From contig CAIOTF010000039.1 in the NCBI GenBank assembly GCA_903861125.1, positions 1-64,000 of the forward strand: a stretch of DNA of 64,000 nt, in the 5' to 3' direction. The DNA comes from an uncultured Ignavibacteriota bacterium. GTDB lineage: Bacteria > Bacteroidota > Ignavibacteria > UBA10030 > UBA8401. Under the pieces are notes generated by a model. It saw nothing but the letters and a program-made list of their open reading frames with translations. It was not told the DNA's origin and did no database searches. Positions 8,954 to 16,689 of the stretch are shown here, piece by piece. Position 1 is the stretch's first letter. The number at the start of each line of letters is the position of its first letter. Made by a program: the position numbers and the translations under genes.

Positions 8954-10027
8954 ATGTACATGATCACAGTCAACGAAATAGCAACGATCCTGGACGGCGA
9001 AGTTGTCGGCGACGGATCGATACGCATATCCGGTGTTGCCAAAGTAGAAGAGGCGCAGCAGGGGATGCTGGCGTTTATCGCAAATCCGAAGTACGAGAAA
9101 TATGCCGAAATCACTTCAGCATCATGTATCCTTGTCGGACGGAATTTTGATCCATCGAAATTTTCAAAAGTCCCGCCGGCGCTCATTAAACTGGATGATC
9201 CGTATTCTTCATTTGTTATTGCCATCGGCAAATTCGCTCCTAAAAAAATAGATATCGCAAAAGGTATCCATCCGACGGCAGTGATCTCTGCCAGCGCACA
9301 GATAGGGAGTGACTGTTCCATTGGAGCGTTGGTTGTGATCGGAGATCATGCAATCATCGGTGACCGTGTCACAATACATCCGCATGTGGCTATTGGACGC
9401 GATGTGAAGATCGGGAGCGATTGTTTGTTCTATTCGCAAGTAACCATCCGCGAAGAATGTATTATCGGGAAGAGAGTGGTCATTCAGCCGGGCGCAGTGA
9501 TTGGCGGCGACGGATTCGGATTTGCACCAAAGCAGGACAAGACCTACCAAAAAATTCCGCAATTAGGTATTGTAGTGATTGAAGATGATGTTGAAATACA
9601 AGCAAATACATGCGTCGACCGTGCAACGCTCGGAGAAACGCGGATAAAACGCGGTACGAAATTGGATAATCTGGTGCAGATCGCCCACAATGTTGTTGTC
9701 GGCGAAGATACCGTCATTGCAGGTTCATCCGGTGTTGCCGGCAGTACAAAGATAGGGAACCGGAACATGATCGGTGGTGCGGTAGCGATTACCGGACATA
9801 TTTTTACAGCAGATGATGTTAAAGTTGCAGGGGGTTCCACTGCGAGCCGTGCGCTGGATGAACCCGGTGAAACATACTCGGGGTATCCGGCCAAGAAAGT
9901 AGCAAAATGGAGAAGGATTGAAGCGGCATCGCGTTCACTTCCTGAGATGCTGATGGAAATGAAGGAATTGAAAGATAAAGTAAGCGCTCTTGAAGCAGAA
10001 ATCTTGAATATAAAAAAACAACGTTGA
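8954..10027 (+). CDS. lpxD: UDP-3-O-acylglucosamine N-acyltransferase LpxD
   Basis: LpxD adds the second (N-linked) acyl chain in lipid A synthesis. The 357-residue protein has the LpxD N-terminal uridine-binding domain (residues 1-100, including ISGVAKVEEAQQGMLAFIANPKY). A left-handed beta helix of hexapeptide repeats follows (about 105-310), with GGDGFGFAP and the catalytic-His region IAHNVVVGEDTVIAG. A C-terminal helix covers 325-357. ATG codons at 8954 and 8960 are both possible. No Shine-Dalgarno sequence is visible because the upstream bases form a terminator hairpin. Confidence 0.95.
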   Translation: MYMITVNEIATILDGEVVGDGSIRISGVAKVEEAQQGMLAFIANPKYEKYAEITSASCILVGRNFDPSKFSKVPPALIKLDDPYSSFVIAIGKFAPKKIDIAKGIHPTAVISASAQIGSDCSIGALVVIGDHAIIGDRVTIHPHVAIGRDVKIGSDCLFYSQVTIREECIIGKRVVIQPGAVIGGDGFGFAPKQDKTYQKIPQLGIVVIEDDVEIQANTCVDRATLGETRIKRGTKLDNLVQIAHNVVVGEDTVIAGSSGVAGSTKIGNRNMIGGAVAITGHIFTADDVKVAGGSTASRALDEPGETYSGYPAKKVAKWRRIEAASRSLPEMLMEMKELKDKVSALEAEILNIKKQR

Positions 10028-10047
10028 CGGGGAGCATCTGCCGGTAG

Positions 10048-10076
10048 ATCCCATCGGAGAAATATTTCGTTGGGAT
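10048..10076. repeat. Imperfect dyad upstream of lpxC-fabZ
   Basis: ATCCCA (10048-10053) and TGGGAT (10071-10076) flank a GAAATATTTC palindrome in the 91-bp gap between lpxD and lpxC-fabZ. There is no T-run, so this could be an mRNA hairpin or a protein site. Confidence 0.35.
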
Positions 10077-10118
10077 TGAATCATGAAACGCTGACCCACC
10101 AAAATTGCAGGAGGTTTG

Positions 10119-11531
10119 ATGTTAGTTCAACAGCGCACAATTAAAAAATCTGTTTCGATGTCCGGCATAGGTTTGCACACCGGTACACAGTGCACTATGA
10201 CGTTCCGGCCTGCACCCGAGAATTACGGGATCCGTTTCCGGCGTATTGATATCGGCGGCTCCCCGGAGATTCCGGCCGATGTGGATCATGTGGTCGAAGT
10301 GGCTCGCGGAACAACGCTGGGCATCGGCGACGTTCGTGTGCATACCACTGAACACGTGCTGGCGGCCATCGTCGGCTTGCTGATTGATAATATTATCATT
10401 GATCTTGACGGGATCGAACCGCCGATCGGCGACGGCAGCGCAAAACCGTACGTTGACGTTCTGCAGGAAGCCGGATTTGAAATGCAGGATGCTCCGAAAG
10501 ATTATCTTGTGATCGACCAGATGGTGGAATACAAGGATGAAAAACGCGGAGTTCACATCGTTGCATTGCCGACCGATGATTTCAGGATGACGGTGATGGT
10601 AGATTATAATAATCCCGCATTGGGAAGCCAGCATACCGGAATTTTCAACCTTGAACAGGAATTTGTCCCCGAATTTTCAATGTGCCGCACATTCTGTTTC
10701 CTGCACGAAGTGGAACAATTGCGTGAGGCAGGATTAATCAAAGGTGGTTCCCTTGATAATGCGATCGTTATTGCGGACAGAGATCTTCCGGACGAAGAAC
10801 TGCGCCGCATTGCCGATAAATTGGGGATCAAAGAATCGATCTTTTTAAATGGACATGGTCAGCCGATTAACAACAATGCACTTCGCTTCAAAAATGAACC
10901 GGCGCGCCATAAACTTCTCGACATGCTTGGCGACCTGGCATTGATCGGCGTACCGCTGAAAGCGCATATTCTTGCAGCTCGTCCCGGTCATGCAGCCAAC
11001 GTGGAGTTCGCAAAAGTTGTGCGCAAACTGTATCAGCAGAAGAAGATTGTTAAAAAATATCAGCACGAGAAAAAACAAGGTGTCGTATTCGACACCAATG
11101 CATTGCAGCGCATCCTTCCGCACCGCTATCCTTTTTTACTTGTCGATAAGATCGTCGAATTTAAACTGAACGAACGCTGCGTTGGCGTAAAAAGTGTTAC
11201 GATGAACGAGCAGTTTTTTCAGGGACACTTTCCAGGTGCTCCCGTGATGCCGGGCGTGCTGATCATTGAAGGAATGGCACAGACCGGAGGAATTCTGCTC
11301 CTGGATGGTTCCGATACGAACGACCGTCTTGTTCTGTTCATGGGCATCAACAATGCAAAGTTCAGACGGCAGGTTGTACCTGGCGACCAGTTGGTCTATG
11401 AATTGACTATGGTGAATCGCCGAAGTAAAGTCTGCACCATGCGTGGAGAAGCATATGTTGACGGTCAGCTGGTATGCGAAGCAGAGATGATGGCGACGAT
11501 TGTGGATAAACCAAAATTACCTAAATCATAA
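10119..11531 (+). CDS. lpxC/fabZ: Bifunctional LpxC deacetylase / FabZ dehydratase fusion
   Basis: This 470-residue fusion joins UDP-3-O-acyl-GlcNAc deacetylase, the committed zinc enzyme of lipid A synthesis, to 3-hydroxyacyl-ACP dehydratase. LpxC spans about residues 1-310, with GIGLHTG, the zinc motif HTTEHVLAA (His79), and the later ARHKLLDMLGDLALIG and GHAANVEFAK motifs. A lysine-rich linker leads to FabZ (about 328-470), with LPHRYPFLLVDKI and catalytic FFQGHFPGAPVMPGVLIIEGMAQ. AGGAGG lies 4 nt before the ATG. The fusion is a known hallmark of Bacteroidetes/Chlorobi-type genomes. It places two enzymes competing for 3-hydroxyacyl-ACP flux on one chain. Confidence 0.97.
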   Translation: MLVQQRTIKKSVSMSGIGLHTGTQCTMTFRPAPENYGIRFRRIDIGGSPEIPADVDHVVEVARGTTLGIGDVRVHTTEHVLAAIVGLLIDNIIIDLDGIEPPIGDGSAKPYVDVLQEAGFEMQDAPKDYLVIDQMVEYKDEKRGVHIVALPTDDFRMTVMVDYNNPALGSQHTGIFNLEQEFVPEFSMCRTFCFLHEVEQLREAGLIKGGSLDNAIVIADRDLPDEELRRIADKLGIKESIFLNGHGQPINNNALRFKNEPARHKLLDMLGDLALIGVPLKAHILAARPGHAANVEFAKVVRKLYQQKKIVKKYQHEKKQGVVFDTNALQRILPHRYPFLLVDKIVEFKLNERCVGVKSVTMNEQFFQGHFPGAPVMPGVLIIEGMAQTGGILLLDGSDTNDRLVLFMGINNAKFRRQVVPGDQLVYELTMVNRRSKVCTMRGEAYVDGQLVCEAEMMATIVDKPKLPKS

Positions 11532-11537
11532 AACTTT

Positions 11538-12344
11538 ATGGCTACTCAAATTCATTCCACCGCAATTGTCAGTGCCAAAGCGGAACTTTCCGAAGGCGTT
11601 ATTGTTGATCCGTATGCCATTATCGAAGATGATGTGATCATTGGTGAAGGCACATACATCGGACCGCATACATTAATTGCTAACGGTGCGCGGATCGGTA
11701 AGAACTGCAAGATCCATAAGGGTGCCGTTGTGTCGACACCTCCGCAGGATCTTTCCTACAAAAATGAACCGACACTCTTTGAACTGGGCGATAACTCAAC
11801 CATTCGCGAGTTTTGCACGCTCAACCGCGGTACAACAAAACAGCATCTTAAATCCACCGTCGGGAGCAATTGTCTTCTTATGGCATATGTGCACGTAGCA
11901 CACGATTGCGTTATCGGCAATAATGTGATTATTGCCAATTCAGTTCAAATGGCCGGACACGTGACCATCCATGACTTTTCAATCATCGGCGGACTTACCG
12001 CCATTCACCAATTCGTCAATATTGGCGCATATACGATGGTAGGAGGGCACTTCAGAGTTCCGAAGGACATTCCGCCCTATATTATTGCCGGAGGGTGGCC
12101 TGTGTCGTTTGAACGGCTTAATATCATCGGATTGCGAAGGAAGGGCTTCACGAAGGAAGCGATCGATTCATTGAATGAAGCTTACCGGATATTGTTTCTT
12201 TCCAAACTGAACGTAAGTCAAGGCGTTGAAAGAATAAAATCAACAATGACCATCACCCCTGAAGTACAGAAAGTACTGGATTTCATTGCTGTATCGAAAC
12301 GCGGTATTGTCACTGCTCGCCGGCATTCATCGGGCGATGAATAA
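11538..12344 (+). CDS. lpxA: UDP-N-acetylglucosamine acyltransferase LpxA
   Basis: LpxA performs the first acylation of UDP-GlcNAc for lipid A. The 268-residue protein is a hexapeptide left-handed beta helix (residues 1-190), with STPPQDLSYKNEPT, the catalytic-His region VHVAHDCVIGN and the diagnostic GGLTAIHQFVNIG segment. A C-terminal helical domain follows, including LNIIGLRRKGF. It starts 6 nt after lpxC-fabZ, so the two are surely cotranscribed. Confidence 0.97.
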   Translation: MATQIHSTAIVSAKAELSEGVIVDPYAIIEDDVIIGEGTYIGPHTLIANGARIGKNCKIHKGAVVSTPPQDLSYKNEPTLFELGDNSTIREFCTLNRGTTKQHLKSTVGSNCLLMAYVHVAHDCVIGNNVIIANSVQMAGHVTIHDFSIIGGLTAIHQFVNIGAYTMVGGHFRVPKDIPPYIIAGGWPVSFERLNIIGLRRKGFTKEAIDSLNEAYRILFLSKLNVSQGVERIKSTMTITPEVQKVLDFIAVSKRGIVTARRHSSGDE

Positions 12345-12350
12345 TTGACA

Positions 12351-13127
12351 ATGTCCGGAACTTCAAATCTCGCATGGCACTTCATTAATACCGGCTTTCA
12401 TACCGGCGCATACAACATGGAATATGATGTTGCGCTGGCCGGCAAATTACAGCGCGGAGAGATTCTTCCGACCCTTCGTTTGTATGGCTGGAAGCCATGG
12501 GCGGTTTCCCTCGGTTACAATCAGACAGAAAAAGATATCAATGAAAAAAAATGTTCCGAATACGGATTTGATATCGTCCGCCGTCCGACCGGCGGTAGGG
12601 CAATACTTCACGCAAACGAGCTGACCTATTCCGTGGTGATGGCTGCGGACGGAAAAGGGATCACGGAAATTTATTCTTTCATCAGCAAAGCATTGGTTGC
12701 AGGATTGTCAAAGATATGTCCTGAGGTATCGTACGAAACATCGCAGCCGAATTTTCAGTCGCTCTATAAAAAGCAGGAATCAATACCTTGTTTTTCCGCC
12801 TCTGCGCGGTACGAAGTTCAAATTAACGGAAAGAAATTGGTCGGCAGTGCTCAGCGCAGATTCTCATCACAGGACCTTCCTGAAGTTGTACTGCAGCATG
12901 GATCGATTCTGCTTGGTCCTGAACATAAACTTCTTGCCGAGATATTAAATGTTGAGCATCAGGAGGTAAAAGAAAAGATCGTGAATGATATTGGTTCAAA
13001 AACGATCGATCTATCATCTGCCGTTCGGCGGACCGTTTCATTCGATGAAACGGCATCAGCTATTCTTGCCGGTTTCCAGGAAACACTGAACACGAGTTTC
13101 GAACATCAACATGAGGCGATCATATGA
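12351..13127 (+). CDS. LipM-type octanoyltransferase / lipoate-protein ligase family
   Basis: This 258-residue protein belongs to the biotin/lipoate A/B ligase family. It has the substrate-binding RRPTGGRAILH motif near residue 78 and GKKLVGSAQRR near residue 163. A Cys in SIPCFSASARYEV matches the active-site Cys position I recall for LipM octanoyltransferases, favouring octanoyl transfer over ATP-dependent ligation. The ATG at 12351 is preceded in frame by a TTG at 12345 that touches the lpxA stop, so the start is uncertain by two codons. It overlaps panB by 4 bp. Confidence 0.8.
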   Translation: MSGTSNLAWHFINTGFHTGAYNMEYDVALAGKLQRGEILPTLRLYGWKPWAVSLGYNQTEKDINEKKCSEYGFDIVRRPTGGRAILHANELTYSVVMAADGKGITEIYSFISKALVAGLSKICPEVSYETSQPNFQSLYKKQESIPCFSASARYEVQINGKKLVGSAQRRFSSQDLPEVVLQHGSILLGPEHKLLAEILNVEHQEVKEKIVNDIGSKTIDLSSAVRRTVSFDETASAILAGFQETLNTSFEHQHEAII

Positions 13128-13942
13128 GTACGCAATCTTCCGATTATAAACGCATCACAACAAAGACCGTTCTCGCCATGAAGAAAAAAGGGGAGAAGAT
13201 CGCGATGCTGACCGCATATGATTATATCACGGCGCATCTGCTTGATGAGTCAGGAATCGACATAATTCTTGTTGGTGATTCTGTGGCAAATGTTTTTCAG
13301 GGACTTGAAACGACTATACCGGTAACCATAGATGAGATCATCTATCATACAAAAGTTGTCCGGCGTGCAGTAAAGAGAGCGATGCTTGTTGCCGATATGC
13401 CGTTCATGTCGTATCAGGTAGACATCAAAGAAGCTGTTCGTAATTGCGGCAGGATGTTAAAAGAGTCTGGCGCAGAAGCGGTAAAGATGGAAGGGGGTAA
13501 ACGTATCATACCCCTTATTGAGCAGCTTGTTGACATTGGCATTCCCGTTATGGGCCATTTAGGACTCACGCCGCAATCGATCTATAAATTCGGGACGTAT
13601 GAAGTACGTGCGAAAGAATCAGCAGAAGCAAAAAAACTGATCGACGATGCAAAAATGCTGGACAATGCCGGTGTATTCGGAATCGTTCTTGAAAAGATTC
13701 CCGATTCATTAGCGGCAAAAGTAACAAAAGCAGTTTCATGTGTAACGATCGGGATTGGAGCCGGTTCCGGCTGCGACGGCCAGGTTCTTGTTACGAATGA
13801 TATGCTGGGGATGAACGAACAATTTCGCCCGAGGTTTGTCAGGCAATACTCAAATCTTTCTGAGTCAATGCGATCGGCGTTTACGTCCTATATCAAGGAT
13901 GTAAAAGCTTCAAAATTTCCCAATAAAAAAGAGAGTTATTAA
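13124..13942 (+). CDS. panB: 3-methyl-2-oxobutanoate hydroxymethyltransferase PanB
   Basis: PanB transfers a hydroxymethyl group to ketoisovalerate to give ketopantoate for coenzyme A synthesis. The sequence shows MLTAYDYITAHLLDESGIDIILVGDS near the N-terminus, DMPFMSYQ, and the signature GAEAVKMEGG near residue 120. It then has PVMGHLGLTPQS and IGIGAGSGCDGQVLV. Length, 272 residues, is normal. The start overlaps the stop of the LipM-like gene (ATGA), suggesting coupled translation. A T-tailed hairpin lies about 85 nt downstream, past the start of the next promoter. Confidence 0.96.
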   Translation: MSTQSSDYKRITTKTVLAMKKKGEKIAMLTAYDYITAHLLDESGIDIILVGDSVANVFQGLETTIPVTIDEIIYHTKVVRRAVKRAMLVADMPFMSYQVDIKEAVRNCGRMLKESGAEAVKMEGGKRIIPLIEQLVDIGIPVMGHLGLTPQSIYKFGTYEVRAKESAEAKKLIDDAKMLDNAGVFGIVLEKIPDSLAAKVTKAVSCVTIGIGAGSGCDGQVLVTNDMLGMNEQFRPRFVRQYSNLSESMRSAFTSYIKDVKASKFPNKKESY

Positions 13943-13958
13943 AAGATAATTTTAAGTG

Positions 13959-13987
13959 TTGACATCTTCCCGTTAAGTAGGTACATT
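13959..13987 (+). promoter_or_regulatory. Promoter of the tetR-efflux operon
   Basis: TTGACA (13959-13964), an exact 17-bp spacer and TACATT (13982-13987) form a good sigma-70-type promoter just after panB and immediately before the first dyad. The transcript would carry both dyads and a hairpin before the tetR ATG. Confidence 0.6.
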
Positions 13988-14015
13988 GGAAACGGAAAAT
14001 ACGATTAAAGTTTCC
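13988..14015. promoter_or_regulatory. Candidate TetR operator, dyad 1
   Basis: GGAAAC and GTTTCC are separated by 16 bp, giving a 28-bp dyad starting directly after the -10 box. An identical dyad with the same spacing recurs 71 bp downstream. The position would block transcription initiation. Confidence 0.6.
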
Positions 14016-14026
14016 TTCTAAAAAAT

Positions 14027-14048
14027 GCCAAAATATTTGGCTTTTTTT
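14027..14048 (+). terminator. Hairpin with T-run between the two dyads
   Basis: GCCAAA (14027-14032), loop ATA and TTTGGC (14036-14041) are followed by seven T residues. It may terminate panB read-through, but it also lies inside the leader of the tetR transcript and could attenuate it. Confidence 0.65.
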
Positions 14049-14058
14049 AGGTAAACAT

Positions 14059-14086
14059 GGAAACTATAAAAAATATAAAAGTTTCC
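14059..14086. promoter_or_regulatory. Candidate TetR operator, dyad 2
   Basis: This is the second GGAAAC-N16-GTTTCC dyad, ending 23 bp before the tetR start codon. Arms and spacing match dyad 1 exactly while the spacer sequence differs, which argues for a bound dimeric protein. Confidence 0.6.
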
Positions 14087-14109
14087 CTGGTAAAAATAAA
14101 AGGCATACA

Positions 14110-14736
14110 ATGGAAGCGGTAGCAGAAAAAGAACCGAAAGAAAGAATCCTCGACCTGGCAAAGGAGAGGTTTTTTAAGATGGGTTTCAATAAAGTGACGC
14201 TCGATGAATTGTCCGGAGAACTCGGCATCAGTAAAAAAACAATGTACAAGTTTTTTATCAACAAGGATGATCTGGTGAAAACAATCGTCTGGATGATGCT
14301 GAAAAGAATTGAGAAAGAAGTTCACCGTATCTCTGAAGAAGATAAACCGTTTGTGCACCGGTTAGCGGAACTGATCTTATATACCGGAAAGACCTTCGGC
14401 AGTTTAAGCAAATCGTTTCAGCAGGATATGAAACGATTTGCACCGATGATTTGGGCCGAAGCAGAAAAATACCGTCAGGAACATATCGTAAACAAAGTGG
14501 CGGAGATGATACGGCAGGCAAAAAAAGAAAATGTCTTCCGCAGCGACATTAATGATGAAGTGATCGTGATGATGCTGGCGAGCTGCTTTCAGAACATTCT
14601 CACTCCGGAAGTGCTCGGGGAACATTCATTCTCACCGAAAGAAGCAATTTTTACGATCTTTCATGTTATTTTCGAAGGAGCTCTGACCGAGGAAGCACGC
14701 AAAGAATTTTTGAATTATGAAATAACCATTTTTTAA
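14110..14736 (+). CDS. TetR/AcrR family transcriptional regulator
   Basis: This is a 208-residue repressor-type protein. The N-terminal helix-turn-helix (residues about 12-58) reads KERILDLAKERFFKMGF, then KVTLDELSGELGISKKTMYKFFINKDDLV, typical of TetR. The rest is an all-helical ligand-binding domain. AAAAGG lies 7 nt before the ATG. It heads an operon with a membrane fusion protein and a four-gene ABC-2 exporter. The natural inference is local control by the two GGAAAC-N16-GTTTCC dyads upstream, relieved by an exported compound. Confidence 0.92.
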   Translation: MEAVAEKEPKERILDLAKERFFKMGFNKVTLDELSGELGISKKTMYKFFINKDDLVKTIVWMMLKRIEKEVHRISEEDKPFVHRLAELILYTGKTFGSLSKSFQQDMKRFAPMIWAEAEKYRQEHIVNKVAEMIRQAKKENVFRSDINDEVIVMMLASCFQNILTPEVLGEHSFSPKEAIFTIFHVIFEGALTEEARKEFLNYEITIF

Positions 14737-14746
14737 TGAGGAGAGT

Positions 14747-15766
14747 ATGAAACAGTTCAATTTTATTTCACAGATGAGACAACATGTTCATTATCTTTCG
14801 CGGGGGAATAGCGGTCGTCTACACCGTTTTTTCACGGTTTTGTTGATCGTATATTTTTCCGGATGCGGCAATAATGGAAAAACGATCGAGTCGAGCGGCA
14901 TCCTTGAAACGGTGGAAGTTAATGTTGCGTCGAAGGTGCCGGGACAATTGATGCGTCTTGATGTTCAGGAAGGGGTGATAGTAAAGAAAGGGGATACACT
15001 GGCCATTATTGATCATGAGACACAGCAATTACAATTACAGCAGGCTCAAGCAGGAATCGATCTTGCCGAAGCGCAGTATCAACTGCTGAAAAATGGAGCC
15101 CGCTCCGAAGATCTGCAATCCGCCGAAGAGTCGGTCCGGCAATCAGAGTCCGGATATAAAACTGCAGCTTCTGATTTTGAGCGTATCAAGGAGTTATATT
15201 CATCGAATTCCGTACCAAAAAAACAATACGAAGATGCAGAATCCCGTGCGACGATCACTAAGGCTCAGTTCAATTCGGCAAAACAGAATCTGCTAAAGCT
15301 GCAGCGCTTTGCCCGTATCGAAGACTTGAGCGCGGCGAAAGCGCGCGTGGACCAGGCCAAAGCTCAAGCGAATCTTATTAAAAAACAAATTATTGATTCG
15401 TATGTCGTTGCTCCGGTTTCCGGAACGATAACATACAAGCCGGTTGAGGAAGGTGAGCTGATCGGAATGGGAACAACCATCGTCCGTATTTCGCGTCTTG
15501 AAAAAATGGAGCTGATGATCTATGTGAACGAAACTGAACTGGGCAAGGTGAAATTGGGATCATCAGCCGATGTGCTCATCGATACGTTTCCCGATAAAAA
15601 GTATCCTGCAACGGTGGTCTATATCTCTCCCGTGGCGGAATTCACCCCGCGCAATGTTCAAACGAAAGATGAACGGACAAAACTTGTTTTCGGCGTGAAA
15701 CTTGAGGTCGAAAATGCGAACGGCGAACTGAAATCCGGCATGCCGGCTGACGCCTTTGTGAAATGA
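14747..15766 (+). CDS. HlyD/YbhG-type membrane fusion lipoprotein
   Basis: This periplasmic adaptor links the ABC exporter to the outer membrane. It has an unusually long N-terminal leader of about 35 residues, then a hydrophobic stretch ending FSGC, which suggests a lipid-anchored Cys. A biotinyl-lipoyl-like segment (VASKVPGQLMRLDVQEGVIVKKGDTLAIID) follows. A long coiled-coil hairpin spans about residues 95-215, then a second lipoyl half (VVAPVSGTITYKPVEEGE) and a beta-barrel domain. GAGGAG precedes the ATG. It overlaps the first ATPase gene by 4 bp. Gene order matches the E. coli ybhGFSR exporter. Confidence 0.9.
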   Translation: MKQFNFISQMRQHVHYLSRGNSGRLHRFFTVLLIVYFSGCGNNGKTIESSGILETVEVNVASKVPGQLMRLDVQEGVIVKKGDTLAIIDHETQQLQLQQAQAGIDLAEAQYQLLKNGARSEDLQSAEESVRQSESGYKTAASDFERIKELYSSNSVPKKQYEDAESRATITKAQFNSAKQNLLKLQRFARIEDLSAAKARVDQAKAQANLIKKQIIDSYVVAPVSGTITYKPVEEGELIGMGTTIVRISRLEKMELMIYVNETELGKVKLGSSADVLIDTFPDKKYPATVVYISPVAEFTPRNVQTKDERTKLVFGVKLEVENANGELKSGMPADAFVK

Positions 15767-16689
15767 ATTCTATGAATGCCCTGGAATTACATTCAGTCCA
15801 TAAGTCGTTCGGAGAGATCATCGCCGTCGATGATCTGTCGCTAACCGTGGACCGCGGTGAGATGTTCGCTCTGGTCGGTCCTGACGGATCGGGTAAGACA
15901 ACGACGATCCGCATGCTGTGCGGAATTGTCAAACCGACGAAAGGTGATCTGCTTGTTCTCGGCTTTGACGTGCAGAAACAAAAGGAAGAAGTGAAAAAAA
16001 GGATCGGGTACTTGTCCCAAAAGTTTTCACTTTACGGTGATCTCACAATCGACGAGAATATTGAATTCTTTGCCGAAATTCATGGCGTGTACGATTACAA
16101 AGAACGCAGGAATGAACTGCTCGAATTTACGCGTCTTATTCCGTTTCGCGACCGCCTTGCAGAAAAATTATCCGGCGGTATGAAGCAAAAACTTGCCCTG
16201 GCATGCACGCTTATCCACACGCCGGATATTATATTTTTGGATGAACCGACAACGGGTGTAGATCCAGTCTCACGCAGGGATTTTTGGAAGGTCCTATCGG
16301 CACTTCTGAAGACGGGCATCACGATCATTATGACCACGCCGTATCTTGATGAAGCCGAACGCTGCAGCCGTGTAGCGCTGATGGACAAAGGACGGGTGCT
16401 GATGGCCGACACGCCTTCCAATTTGAAAAAAGTGATGAACGGCGAAGTAGTAGAGATCGTCTGTTCGGATATCAGGCGTTCATTTTCCTTAATGAAAAAG
16501 TTCGCTGCTGTGAAAGAAGTACAAGCGTTCGGCGACCGTTTGAATATTGTTGTAGCGTCATCGTCTCGCGATATGCAGTCCGTGTTGGATCATTTGAAAA
16601 ACCAAACGATCGAAGTATCGGATTGGAGAGTGGTAAAACCCTCTCTTGAAAATGTTTTTATTTCATTACTGACGGACCGGAAGAATTGA
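15763..16689 (+). CDS. ABC transporter ATPase with degenerate H-loop
   Basis: This 308-residue ABC-2-type nucleotide-binding protein corresponds to one half of the fused YbhF ATPase. It has Walker A GPDGSGKTT (39-47), a Q-loop at YLSQKFSLYGDL, signature LSGGMKQ (136-142), and Walker B IIFLDEPTTGVD (156-167). The switch position reads TTPYLDEAE, with Pro193 where the catalytic His normally stands, so its ATP site may be weak or regulatory. The next gene encodes a partner with an intact His. Stop and start overlap that gene by one base. Confidence 0.93.
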   Translation: MNSMNALELHSVHKSFGEIIAVDDLSLTVDRGEMFALVGPDGSGKTTTIRMLCGIVKPTKGDLLVLGFDVQKQKEEVKKRIGYLSQKFSLYGDLTIDENIEFFAEIHGVYDYKERRNELLEFTRLIPFRDRLAEKLSGGMKQKLALACTLIHTPDIIFLDEPTTGVDPVSRRDFWKVLSALLKTGITIIMTTPYLDEAERCSRVALMDKGRVLMADTPSNLKKVMNGEVVEIVCSDIRRSFSLMKKFAAVKEVQAFGDRLNIVVASSSRDMQSVLDHLKNQTIEVSDWRVVKPSLENVFISLLTDRKN

